NCBI GenBank assembly: GCA_937876355.1 | Contig: CALFHN010000042.1 | Span: forward strand, 1 to 64,000 | DNA from: an uncultured Bacteroidota bacterium | GTDB taxonomy: Bacteria > Bacteroidota > Rhodothermia > Rhodothermales > UBA10348 | Reading direction: 5' to 3' | Length of the DNA: 64,000 nucleotides | In this document: positions 1-8,301 of the stretch, in pieces | How positions within the stretch are numbered: position 1 is the stretch's first letter | Layout: each line of letters begins with the position of its first letter | Notes under the pieces: generated by a model | Database searches by the model: none | The model's input: only the letters and a program-made list of their open reading frames with translations | Told to the model about the DNA's origin: nothing | Program-made: the position numbers and the translations under genes

Positions 1-562
1 CAATTTTTAGATCGGGTCTTCTAGCGATATGTTTTCTAGCTTCGCTTTTGAAACCCTCTTGAATGTTTTTTTCTATAGGAACTGCCAAAATTGAAGCAAA
101 CAGAAGCACGATGGGCGATCCCAAATCGATTAGCCAAAACGCGGCTAGAAACGCGAGTCCATGGCTACCGGCCAAAACCAGACTGAAGGCAACAACACCT
201 ATTATCAAAAAGAGTAACCCAGTGATACTAACAAGCCGAATCGCTCTTGCAGTCCAAACAAGGCCCTTTTTGGGCTTATCTCTCCGGTATCTTTTTGACG
301 AACCAAACGCAATAGCCCAGAGTCCAAAAAGGAGCCAAACTGGAAGCTCAAACGCCCAACCAAGTGTCAGTATTATTGCGCCAATGAGGTGAGACCACCG
401 AAAAACGGCATCTCGAAAATGGCTGGAAAGCCACGCAGAAAAAGGAGCTCCATTGTAGCCAAAAAGCTGAAAAGTATGGATGAAAAACCGCGTTCTCCTA
501 CCAATGCGCCAAAGTGCAAAGCAGGAACTCAGAAGGACTATGCTAAGGGTGAAGAAGCTCAT
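1..562 (-). CDS. MurF-like Mur ligase, N-terminal membrane part (partial, runs off window)
   Basis: Reading the minus strand from an ATG at 562 gives an open frame of about 187 codons to the window edge with no stop. The product starts with a hydrophobic helix (about residues 4-18) and has further membrane-like stretches near 60-85, 112-135 and 140-165. It also contains WTARAIRL and ends VPIEKNIQEGF...ARRPDLKI. This resembles the membrane-anchored N-terminal region of some UDP-MurNAc-tripeptide D-Ala-D-Ala ligases, where the ATP P-loop (GITGSYGKT type) follows directly; that part lies outside the window. The start overlaps the stop of the upstream hydrolase as ATGA (559-562), so the two are translationally coupled. 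The family call is from pattern memory and the catalytic domain is not seen. Confidence 0.6.
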   Translation of the reverse strand, partial: MSFFTLSIVLLSSCFALWRIGRRTRFFIHTFQLFGYNGAPFSAWLSSHFRDAVFRWSHLIGAIILTLGWAFELPVWLLFGLWAIAFGSSKRYRRDKPKKGLVWTARAIRLVSITGLLFLIIGVVAFSLVLAGSHGLAFLAAFWLIDLGSPIVLLFASILAVPIEKNIQEGFKSEARKHIARRPDLKI

Positions 563-1398
563 CTAACTCCTCCATCAATCATAGTTTGAATTGTAGAAAT
601 AATAGGGTCTGGCTGATCCAAATAGCCGAAGTGTCCTGCATTTTCTAGAACAAAAAGACCTGCATCTGGAAGCTCCCGAACCAAGATTTCCATTTGACGT
701 CTTGTAATTGCATCATCATTAGATCCCCAAAAAACCACAACTGGGCATTTGACAGAGGGTAATTGGTCAACGACATAATGGTTTACGGTCCGAACAAACG
801 TGTCTTTCATGACACCAGTTAACGCTCGGTAATCCGACGAACCTAGAAACTTCCAAATTAAAGAATTTTTCAGCCAGTCTAGACCAAATTCTTTTATCAC
901 GCCTGGGAAAAGGTAAAACGGCCATTTGAGTACTTTCGCCGTCCATAGCCTAACATAATAGGCAGCAGTTCGATTTCTAGGAATTCCAGAGGGTGATATT
1001 AAAACTAGAAAAGACGGCTGTGATTTTAAGCTCTGATCAGATGCTAATTCAATGGAAATTCTGCCCCCGTTGGAATGACCAACTAGAGCAAACGCTTCAA
1101 TTTTCAACATTCGAACCACTTCGGACACAATTTGAGCATGGTCACGTACACTCCAAGCCGAAGGAGGAGCCGGCGACGATCCATGCCCAGGCATATCAAT
1201 TGCGACCGTGCGCCATTTTGCCGACAAACGCCGGGTCAGAGGAGCCATCAAGTCCGACGAGCTTCCCCAGCCGTGAAGCACCACGAGTGTTTCGCCCGTT
1301 TGTGGTCCGTTTTCATACACACGTACGACACTAGACTCGTCCCCGACGACTATTGTGAGGTCTTGAATTGATTCTGAATCCGAATTTCTCAGTCCCAA
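559..1398 (-). CDS. alpha/beta hydrolase
   Basis: This 279-residue protein has the alpha/beta hydrolase landmarks: oxyanion-hole HGWG at 42-45, nucleophile elbow GHSNGG at 107-112 (Ser109), an acidic residue in WGSNDDA (Asp228 or 229) and catalytic His256 in AGHFGYLDQP. No signal peptide is visible, so it is probably a cytoplasmic esterase, lipase-like enzyme or C-C hydrolase; the substrate cannot be read from the sequence. The start used is TTG at 1398. No strong ribosome-binding site precedes it, and a GTG further in could be the true start. It is coupled by ATGA overlap to the Mur-ligase-like gene and divergent from rho. Confidence 0.85.
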   Translation of the reverse strand: MGLRNSDSESIQDLTIVVGDESSVVRVYENGPQTGETLVVLHGWGSSSDLMAPLTRRLSAKWRTVAIDMPGHGSSPAPPSAWSVRDHAQIVSEVVRMLKIEAFALVGHSNGGRISIELASDQSLKSQPSFLVLISPSGIPRNRTAAYYVRLWTAKVLKWPFYLFPGVIKEFGLDWLKNSLIWKFLGSSDYRALTGVMKDTFVRTVNHYVVDQLPSVKCPVVVFWGSNDDAITRRQMEILVRELPDAGLFVLENAGHFGYLDQPDPIISTIQTMIDGGVR

Positions 1399-1622
1399 AG
1401 CCAGTTTTCGTTGTTACAGGGCGTTTTGCCCTCTATATTGTGTAATGATGATGCCTTAAGTGGCAAGTGACGGCCTGGTAAGTCCAAAATCCTGTTTTGC
1501 AGGCACCCGGCCGAAAGATACAGATCAGATTGTCGTGGGTTCTGATGATCGCTACTCCGTTTTTCGGGAATTGATCTTTTTTCGGCCCTTCCCAGTAAGA
1601 TTTTCTTCGACTAGTACTATAT

Positions 1623-2741
1623 ATGTCTACAATTCCTTTCCGCGGGATCCTTGAGATGATCGGCGACAAAAAATTCGGTTTTATCCGCGAATTTCGCCAC
1701 GACGTTCCAAAAGGGGACAAAGATGCGTACGTATCTCCCGCTTTGCACAAAAAATACAATTTGCGCGATGGCGTGGTGCTAGAAGGTACTTTGCGGCCCG
1801 GTAGAAAGGGGGACATGCAAGTTTATCATATCGATACCATCATGGGGGTTTCTACGGCAGAATGGAATAAAACCGGAGATTTTGAGGACGGGAGATCTAT
1901 TTATCCGGATGAAAAATTAAACTTGGTCACTTCGCCCACGAACTATACGACCAGGATTGTGGATTTAACTGCTCCGATAGGAAAGGGGCAGCGTGCATTA
2001 ATTGTATCGCCTCCGCGAACCGGGAAAACCTATTTATTGAAGGAAATTGCCGCTGCGATTAGTCAAAATCACCCGGAAATTGAGTTGGTGGCTCTATTAG
2101 TGGATGAGCGCCCGGAAGAAGTGACTGATTTCCGAAGATCCACGTCAGCTACATTATTTGCTTCCTCTAACGATCGGGATGAAGACAATCATGTTAGGGT
2201 TTCTCAGTTGTCGATAGAATATGCAAAACGTTTAGTCGAGCTAGGAAAAGATGTTGTGATGTTGCTAGACTCGCTGACGAGGCTTGGAAGGAATTTCAAC
2301 ATTTACTCGGCGGGATCTGGGCGAACGATGTCAGGTGGACTGGACTCTCGTGCGATGCAAATTCCAAGGAAAATATTTGGAGCGGCTCGAAATATCGAGG
2401 ATGGTGGGTCATTAACGCTTATTGCAACCGCGTTGATTGATACGGGAAGCCGCATGGATGAAGTCATCTTTGAGGAATTCAAAGGAACCGGCAACTCCGA
2501 AATTGTGCTCGATCGGGAATTGGCAGATAAACGAATTTATCCGGCGATAAATCTTCGAAAGTCCGGCACTCGAAACGAACAATTATTGATTGGACCCGAT
2601 TATATCGACCAACACAATCGATTATTTCGAGCATTGAACAGTCGAAGCTCTGTGGATGCGATGTTAGCGTTACTTCGGCATATGCAACAAGCTCCTACGA
2701 ACGAGGACTTGCTGAACGGTTTAATTCCTTCTCGAAACTAG
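1623..2741 (+). CDS. rho: transcription termination factor Rho (short form)
   Basis: Hexameric RNA helicase that ends transcription. The 372-residue product has the cold-shock-type RNA-binding domain (KKFGFIREF near 17-25, then AYVSP and YNLRDG), Walker A PPRTGKT at about 130-136, Walker B VVMLLD ending at Asp216, the Q-loop region MSGGLDSRAMQ, and the R-loop region KSGTRNEQLL. It lacks the N-terminal helical Rho_N subdomain that precedes the RNA-binding fold in E. coli Rho (419 residues). An in-frame stop at 1596-1598 with no start between it and 1623 rules out an upstream extension. Rho from Bacteroidota usually has extra N-terminal sequence, so this minimal form is notable. It has its own upstream region, divergent from the hydrolase. 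Confidence 0.96.
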   Translation: MSTIPFRGILEMIGDKKFGFIREFRHDVPKGDKDAYVSPALHKKYNLRDGVVLEGTLRPGRKGDMQVYHIDTIMGVSTAEWNKTGDFEDGRSIYPDEKLNLVTSPTNYTTRIVDLTAPIGKGQRALIVSPPRTGKTYLLKEIAAAISQNHPEIELVALLVDERPEEVTDFRRSTSATLFASSNDRDEDNHVRVSQLSIEYAKRLVELGKDVVMLLDSLTRLGRNFNIYSAGSGRTMSGGLDSRAMQIPRKIFGAARNIEDGGSLTLIATALIDTGSRMDEVIFEEFKGTGNSEIVLDRELADKRIYPAINLRKSGTRNEQLLIGPDYIDQHNRLFRALNSRSSVDAMLALLRHMQQAPTNEDLLNGLIPSRN

Positions 2742-2811
2742 ATTTTTTTGGCCTGATTGGTTACCCGTTTCCAGCTTTTGTGTCGAATCGTTAATTAACA
2801 TTGACGAATAT

Positions 2812-3498
2812 TTGACTACCAACAAACAAAACGGAATGCCTCGCGAGAAGCTCTATCAGCACGGGTCGTCCGTATTGTCGGATGAAGAATTGCTGGCATT
2901 GATTATTTCAACAGGTACACGCACGGATCAGCAGTCGAAATCTGCGACTGTCTTGGCAAATGAGTTATTGACGACCTTTGGTTCACTTCGGGAATTGGCT
3001 TCTCGAGACATATTGGATTACACGGGTCAAGATGGGATCGGACCAGCAAAAAGCGCTCGATTAGCGGCTTCATTTGAGCTTGGTCGCCGCCTCGCGCGGA
3101 TGCCGCGCGAGGCGGCGACCTCATTTCGATGTCCTCAAGACGTTTTCAATGAATACGGACCGATCATGAGCGACTTGAAGCGTGAGGTGTTCAAAGTGGT
3201 TCTGCTAAATACCGCTCATTGTCGAATTACAGATTTTACGGCGAGTGAGGGAGGATTGGCTTCGAGCATTGTTGAACCGCGGCTCATATTCAGACGAGCC
3301 ATTCTAGAGCATGCTGCAGCGGTAATCTGCCTCCATAATCATCCTTCTGGCAATCCTGAGCCCAGTCGCGAGGATCTTTTGATTACGAAGCAGTTGGCAG
3401 GGGCCGGGCGGTTGCTTGGTATTCCCCTGCGCGATCATATAATTGTCGCAGCCGATACCTTCACTTCTTTAGCGGAGCGAGGCCTAACCATGACGTAG
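2812..3498 (+). CDS. radC: RadC family protein (JAB/MPN domain)
   Basis: The 228-residue product has the two RadC parts: a helix-hairpin-helix-like N-terminal region (LSDEELLALIISTGT near 22-36, DGIGPAKSARL near 74-84) and a C-terminal MPN domain with the metal motif HNHPSGN starting at His175 and an Asp at 188. The family is linked to DNA repair by name but its biochemical role is unsettled. The start given is TTG at 2812; ATG at 2836 (MPREKL) is the alternative, since the conserved PREKL begins there. Codons for residues 91-103 form a perfect 39-nt palindrome at 3082-3120, listed separately. Confidence 0.92.
   Translation: MTTNKQNGMPREKLYQHGSSVLSDEELLALIISTGTRTDQQSKSATVLANELLTTFGSLRELASRDILDYTGQDGIGPAKSARLAASFELGRRLARMPREAATSFRCPQDVFNEYGPIMSDLKREVFKVVLLNTAHCRITDFTASEGGLASSIVEPRLIFRRAILEHAAAVICLHNHPSGNPEPSREDLLITKQLAGAGRLLGIPLRDHIIVAADTFTSLAERGLTMT
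3082..3120. repeat. perfect palindrome, 18-bp arms and 3-nt loop, inside radC
   Basis: The left arm GGTCGCCGCCTCGCGCGG (3082-3099) and right arm CCGCGCGAGGCGGCGACC (3103-3120) are exact reverse complements around the loop ATG (3100-3102). Pairing stops at exactly 18 bp on both sides. The element spans 13 codons in register, so each codon is the reverse complement of its mirror codon and the central Met codon is the loop. It is far more GC-rich than its surroundings. A second element with identical geometry lies in the kynureninase gene. Confidence 0.97.
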
Positions 3499-3659
3499 AA
3501 ACAATCTGCTGAAGGAAAACCTTCGTAGTCCTGCACGAGCACCTATTATGCTCTCCAATTCATTGAGAACTTGATCGACAACTGTCAAATCCACTTGGAT
3601 GTGGCGTAACTTGCCAGATCATTAGCGCGTCAAAGCATCACCCAAAGCCCCATTCTTGA

Positions 3660-5093
3660 ATGTCTGACTTGTTTGAAAAAATCGTATCGCTCTCTAAGCG
3701 TCGTGGGTTCATTTTTCAGAGTTCCGAAGTATATGGTGGGCTGTCGGCCACCTACGATTATGGACCGTTAGGAGTTGAATTGAAACGGAATGTCTCCCAG
3801 CGTTGGTGGAATTCCATGGTGTACAAACATTCCAATATTTCTGGTTTGGATGCTTCCATCTTGATGCACCCATCAGTTTGGAAAGCTTCGGGACACGTTG
3901 ATGCGTTCAATGACCCATTGATTGACGATAAAACGTCAAAAATGAGATACCGTGCCGATCAACTAATCGAGGGGCATATTGAAAAATTGCGTCGCAAGGG
4001 CAAAGATGAAGAGGCAGATCGGGTCTACCAAGCGCTTGTAGATGCCTTAAATGCAGAAGACATGGCCAAAGGCCTCTACGAGGTCATCATGGCGGAAGAA
4101 ATTCGTTCGCCAGATTCAGGCATGTTTGATTGGACTGAAGTTCGTCAATTTAATTTGATGTTTGACACCCATGCCGGACCGGTTAAGAGTACGGACAACA
4201 AAATTTATCTTCGTCCCGAAACGGCACAAGGCATTTTTGTCAACTTTCATAATGTGCGCGAAACGGGACGACATCAGGTGCCTTTCGGAATCGCCCAGAT
4301 TGGCAAAGCATTTCGAAATGAAATTGTAGCCCGCCAGTTCATCTTTCGCATGAGAGAATTTGAACAAATGGAAATGCAATATTTTGTAAAACCAGGCTCT
4401 CAAATGGAAGCATTTGAAGCTTGGCGCGAAGAACGAATGCAATGGCACGTCGATAACGGCATCCGTGCGTCCAAATTGAGATGGCACGAACACGAAAAAT
4501 TGGCTCATTATGCCGACGCCGCATTCGACATTCAATACGAATTTCCGATTGGGTGGCAAGAAGTTGAAGGAATCCATAGCCGAACGGACTTCGATCTAAA
4601 AGCACATCAGGAACATTCCGGAAAAAAAATGGAATATTTCGACCCACAAACCAATGAAAAATATCTCCCATTCGTGGTAGAGACGTCGGCGGGACTGGAT
4701 CGAACCATATTGACCTTGTTGTGTGAGGCCTATCGGGAAGAAGAGGTGGATGGCGATACGAGATTGGTCATGAAATTTCATCCGAAGCTTGCGCCAATTA
4801 CCGTAGCGCTCTTTCCACTCGTTAAAAAAGACGGAATGCCTGAGATGGCGAAAAAGCTACAAAGTGATCTTCAGGAGCATTTTTTGGCTGTATATGACGA
4901 AAAAGGTGCCATCGGGCGTCGTTATCGGAGAATGGATGAGGTTGGAACACCGTATTGTGTGACCATAGACGGCGAATCGACTAGCGACGGAACCGTAACA
5001 GTGCGCGATAGGGACACCATGGAACAAGTGCGGATTCCGGCTGAAAAGGTGGCTTCATACATGATTGAATCAATCGCGAATTGGAAGCCATAA
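3660..5093 (+). CDS. glyS: glycyl-tRNA synthetase, single-chain dimeric type
   Basis: Charges tRNA-Gly with glycine using ATP. The 477-residue product is the alpha2 (eukaryote/archaea/Gram-positive-like) class II form, not the alpha2beta2 form of E. coli. It begins LVSLSKRRGF-like (actual IVSLSKRRGFIF), with YGGLSATYDYGPLG near 25-38. The class II motif 2 region follows (QIGKAFRNEI and MREFEQMEMQYF), then motif 3 near TSAGLDRTIL. The C-terminal anticodon-binding domain contains IGRRYRRMDEVGTPYC. Start ATG at 3660. It converges with arsC with only 11 bp between the two stops and no hairpin terminator. Confidence 0.96.
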   Translation: MSDLFEKIVSLSKRRGFIFQSSEVYGGLSATYDYGPLGVELKRNVSQRWWNSMVYKHSNISGLDASILMHPSVWKASGHVDAFNDPLIDDKTSKMRYRADQLIEGHIEKLRRKGKDEEADRVYQALVDALNAEDMAKGLYEVIMAEEIRSPDSGMFDWTEVRQFNLMFDTHAGPVKSTDNKIYLRPETAQGIFVNFHNVRETGRHQVPFGIAQIGKAFRNEIVARQFIFRMREFEQMEMQYFVKPGSQMEAFEAWREERMQWHVDNGIRASKLRWHEHEKLAHYADAAFDIQYEFPIGWQEVEGIHSRTDFDLKAHQEHSGKKMEYFDPQTNEKYLPFVVETSAGLDRTILTLLCEAYREEEVDGDTRLVMKFHPKLAPITVALFPLVKKDGMPEMAKKLQSDLQEHFLAVYDEKGAIGRRYRRMDEVGTPYCVTIDGESTSDGTVTVRDRDTMEQVRIPAEKVASYMIESIANWKP

Positions 5094-5104
5094 AGGTCTG
5101 AGAT

Positions 5105-5527
5105 CTATTGCGCCGAGAAGGATTCCAGTAGCCAAGCTTGTATGGAATCGCGGCTTTTGCGAAAACACTCTAGATTTTGTTCTTCGTCCATCAATGAATT
5201 GGACGGATCTGGAAAACTATGATGGATGGTTTGGACGGTGCCTGGATAATAGGGGCAGTTTTTTTGGGCATCATCGCAAACCGTGATAACGGTCTCAAAA
5301 CGTTGGTGGCCAAGGTCTTCAATCGTTTTAGAATATAGCCCTTCCGCCGACACTCCAGCCTCTGCCAGAACAAGTAGTACCTGGCTTTTAACGAACGTTG
5401 CTTCGGTACCGGCACTATACGCTTCATAAAAATCGCCGAAATAATGCCGCATGAGAGCCTCCGCCAATTGAGAGCGGGCACTGTTATGGGTACAGATGAA
5501 CACGATGGAATGTTTAGTCTCTTTCAT
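5105..5527 (-). CDS. arsC: arsenate reductase ArsC, low-molecular-weight phosphatase type
   Basis: Likely reduces arsenate to arsenite with thioredoxin as electron donor. The 140-residue product has the LMW tyrosine-phosphatase P-loop CTHNSARS starting at Cys12. Two further cysteines at about 84 and 91 (VCDDAQKNCPYYPG) match the redox relay of thioredoxin-linked ArsC. No arsenite exporter, ArsR or Acr gene is adjacent, so it stands alone here. An orphan LMW phosphatase role is possible, but the CDDA...CP pair favours arsenate reductase. Start ATG at 5527. Confidence 0.87.
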   Translation of the reverse strand: MKETKHSIVFICTHNSARSQLAEALMRHYFGDFYEAYSAGTEATFVKSQVLLVLAEAGVSAEGLYSKTIEDLGHQRFETVITVCDDAQKNCPYYPGTVQTIHHSFPDPSNSLMDEEQNLECFRKSRDSIQAWLLESFSAQ

Positions 5528-5680
5528 GAACCTAGTCTAAATAGCGAGATGAGGTCATACTTTTTGCCTCTGGATGCGTAAAACTACGGCAAGAATGGAA
5601 CGTTCAATCATACTACGAATTGGAACGCTACATCATGGTCGCAACGTGCTGATTTTGGCCCAGCGACCGCACTATTTGAT

Positions 5681-6724
5681 ATGGAATACATCCGTAGTGA
5701 TAAACGGATGTCAGGCACGAAGAGAGTTTTAATGGAAGCACTTCCTCTTTTGGATGTACGGGTAGGCTACATCAATAAGAACATTGATTCGTCTATAAAT
5801 CTGATTCAAGCAATTAACCGTCTTAAGAAGGAGAAAAATGCGGTTTTGTTGGCCCATTATTATCAGGAGCCTGAGATACAGGACATTGCGGACTACATAG
5901 GCGATTCCTTGGGCCTGGCCCGCCGCGCTGCGGAAACTGAAGCTGATATTATTGTTTTCGCGGGCGTCCATTTTATGGCTGAAACAGCTAAAATCATTAA
6001 TCCGAACAAAATAGTATTGCTTCCGGATTTGAATGCCGGCTGTTCTCTAGCGGATTCTTGCCCAGCCGACGAATTCGCCGATTTCAAAGCGAAATACCCA
6101 GATCATATCGTTATTTCTTATATCAATTGTTCGGCCGCGACCAAGGCGCAAAGTGATATTATTTGCACGTCGTCGAATGCTGAACACATTGTTAGCCAAA
6201 TCCCATTGGATCAGCCGATTATTTTTGCACCAGATCGTAATCTAGGTGGTTATCTAAACCGCAAGATGGGTCGGGATATGGTGCTTTGGGATGGCGTTTG
6301 TATCGTCCACCAGGTTTTTAGCGAACAAAAACTTGTGAGATTGAAGGCTCGCTACTCAGGAGTACCAGTTTTAGCACATCCTGAATGCGACGCTCCAATC
6401 CTGCGTCACGCCGACTTCATTGGATCAACTTCTCAGATTAGAAAATTCGCCGTTTCCGACAAGCACGATACGTTTATAGTCGCAACTGAAGAAGGGATCT
6501 TGCATCAAATGCAAAAAGATTCACCTACCAAAACGTTTATTCCAGCACCACCGGAAAGCGGTTGTAATTGCAGCCAGTGCCCTCACATGCGTCTCAATAC
6601 AATCGAAAAATTGTATTTGTGCATGGAATACGAACTTCCTGAAATCACGTTAGATGAAAACATTCGTCTATCTGCTTTGGCCCCCATTGAAAAAATGCTG
6701 GAGATGAGCAAAGAGATCGCGTAA
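5681..6724 (+). CDS. nadA: quinolinate synthase NadA
   Basis: Condenses iminoaspartate with dihydroxyacetone phosphate to quinolinate in de novo NAD synthesis, using a [4Fe-4S] cluster. The 347-residue product has [20 protein letters not shown] near 56-75 and cluster cysteines in NAGCSLAD (Cys121), HPEC (Cys236) and the [10 protein letters not shown] segment (Cys295/297/300). The start at 5681 may be long, since ATG 5708 also fits. nadB and nadC are not in the window. Its presence means the kynurenine genes at 33-41 kb are not needed to make quinolinate. Confidence 0.95.
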   Translation: MEYIRSDKRMSGTKRVLMEALPLLDVRVGYINKNIDSSINLIQAINRLKKEKNAVLLAHYYQEPEIQDIADYIGDSLGLARRAAETEADIIVFAGVHFMAETAKIINPNKIVLLPDLNAGCSLADSCPADEFADFKAKYPDHIVISYINCSAATKAQSDIICTSSNAEHIVSQIPLDQPIIFAPDRNLGGYLNRKMGRDMVLWDGVCIVHQVFSEQKLVRLKARYSGVPVLAHPECDAPILRHADFIGSTSQIRKFAVSDKHDTFIVATEEGILHQMQKDSPTKTFIPAPPESGCNCSQCPHMRLNTIEKLYLCMEYELPEITLDENIRLSALAPIEKMLEMSKEIA

Positions 6725-6746
6725 TGGCCCAGGACAGCCTGTTCTA

Positions 6747-8141
6747 TTAACGAACCGGAGCAGGGTATCGAAGCGTAAGTACAGGTGAAAAACGTCGCTG
6801 GACAATAAATTTCGGAATATCCGATTCGGAATCGCCCAAATTTTTGTACGTATAGTCAGCAAGTATTTTTGCCCATAAGGGCCCGAAAATGCGATATTCG
6901 AATTCGAAACGAAGCCTGTTTTCGTCTCCTAAGGAGTTGAAAAGAGACCTGAATCCTACCAGACCGGCTCGGTCTTGACCGATCGACACGTTAAACCGAT
7001 TGGTGTTGAATCGTAATCGTAAATGATACTCACTGAGCGGCTGAACGCCGTGGTACCTAAAAAAGGCATACCAAAATTCAATACGATTGAAAACAAGGAG
7101 TCGAATTTCAGACTCTATTGAATTGCCCCGTTCAATTTCTCTCAGCTCAAATCCGGCTGGGTCTGAATTCTTTTCAGTTAATACTTGAGCTCGATGACTA
7201 TTTACTGTGTAAAAAGACCCGAAATAGCCAGATCGAAAATCGGAGCTGTTATAGTGGAGGGCAAGTCGAAAGTGTAGGCGAGCGAAATCAATAAAGTTGT
7301 CGTTCTCGAGATCAGCTCCAAAGGCAATACCTTGGCCAAATTCGGGTATTCTGGCTACGTTGATAAATGGGAAAAAAGAAAAACCGCCGGCGGCATAGGC
7401 CTGGATTCGAATTCCAACCTCCTGCCCATCTACCGGATGATTACGAGCCAGCCTCATTTTTTGATCAGACACAACTGATGCGGACAACATTAGAGTGGAA
7501 AATGGCGAATTCATTCGTGCGAAAGGTGTAAGTGACAACCTCGCACCTATCAGTCCGACAGAAAAAGCATCCTCAGAAAACCCCTCAAACGTTACGGTGT
7601 TGGTCGAAACGCGTGCTTCAATGCCAACCGTTCGGTCGTCCCACGCTGCTTCGGTGTTTAAAAAGTTCACCAAAAGTCCTGAGCCAAGTCTGGTTCTACT
7701 GAGGGGCCCGAGTCTAAGATAACTTCCTGTTTTAAACGATTGATATCGGGCGACCTGAATCAGCCTAGCTAAATCATAAGTTTCGTCCGAATCTGGCCCA
7801 TAAGCACCGTACAAGCCCGTTCTTATGACCCCCACTAATCGCACATAAGACTGCTCCCCGCGCCGCATGAATTTTGCTGATGCGGCGGTATACCATTGAG
7901 GACCAATGAGCGAAAATCCGGCACCGCCTTCGAAGGCAGACTGAGGTGGCGATTTCACTCTACTTAGCGCCTCAGACGGATCATCTATCGAACCAAAAAG
8001 GGCGTCTTGTCCTTGAGAGGGAATCGTAAACGTAAATAGAATCAATACAACAAAACTGAGTTTCCAGCAAAACAGATGTGTTGTGCTGATAGAACGCCTT
8101 GTTAAACGCCCTCCGAAGAATATGAATGAATGAATTGACAT
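6747..8141 (-). CDS. putative outer-membrane beta-barrel protein
   Basis: No named family recognised. Starting from ATG 8141 (MSIHSFIFFGG) the product has a basic stretch, a hydrophobic signal segment (LSFVVLILFTFTIPSQGQ) and a cleavage-like site before DALFGS. The rest is rich in alternating polar/aromatic strands (for example NRIEFWYAFFRYHG and RLRFEFEYRIFG) and ends in a basic/aromatic strand, as in outer-membrane barrels. The frame extends back to 8195, but that adds residues before the signal peptide. It converges with nadA (22-bp gap). Function unknown. Confidence 0.6.
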   Translation of the reverse strand: MSIHSFIFFGGRLTRRSISTTHLFCWKLSFVVLILFTFTIPSQGQDALFGSIDDPSEALSRVKSPPQSAFEGGAGFSLIGPQWYTAASAKFMRRGEQSYVRLVGVIRTGLYGAYGPDSDETYDLARLIQVARYQSFKTGSYLRLGPLSRTRLGSGLLVNFLNTEAAWDDRTVGIEARVSTNTVTFEGFSEDAFSVGLIGARLSLTPFARMNSPFSTLMLSASVVSDQKMRLARNHPVDGQEVGIRIQAYAAGGFSFFPFINVARIPEFGQGIAFGADLENDNFIDFARLHFRLALHYNSSDFRSGYFGSFYTVNSHRAQVLTEKNSDPAGFELREIERGNSIESEIRLLVFNRIEFWYAFFRYHGVQPLSEYHLRLRFNTNRFNVSIGQDRAGLVGFRSLFNSLGDENRLRFEFEYRIFGPLWAKILADYTYKNLGDSESDIPKFIVQRRFSPVLTLRYPAPVR

Positions 8142-8301
8142 CGTCGATGTTAAAATACCATTCCTTTTGCTATTCCCGGCACGTGAATGAATCAAAACGA
8201 ACGTTGTCTCTCATTTTGATCGTTAAATACCACAAGAGAAGGATGGGATGGCACGAATATTGGTGATAAATAGATATCTCTCCAAATAACCCAATAGCAC
8301 C

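Noticed and set aside
1433-1816. 127-residue minus-strand ORF overlapping the start of rho
   Set aside because: It overlaps the rho coding start and the product looks like antisense of Rho, with no motif of its own.
4116-4577. 153-residue ORF on the minus strand inside glyS
   Set aside because: It lies wholly antisense to a well-supported gene and its product has no family features.
5105-5527. Arsenic-resistance island
   Set aside because: Only arsC is present; no regulator, exporter or methyltransferase lies next to it.
7861-7887. 8-bp inverted repeat CGCCGCAT/ATGCGGCG in the barrel gene
   Set aside because: Short arms with an 11-nt loop; consistent with chance.
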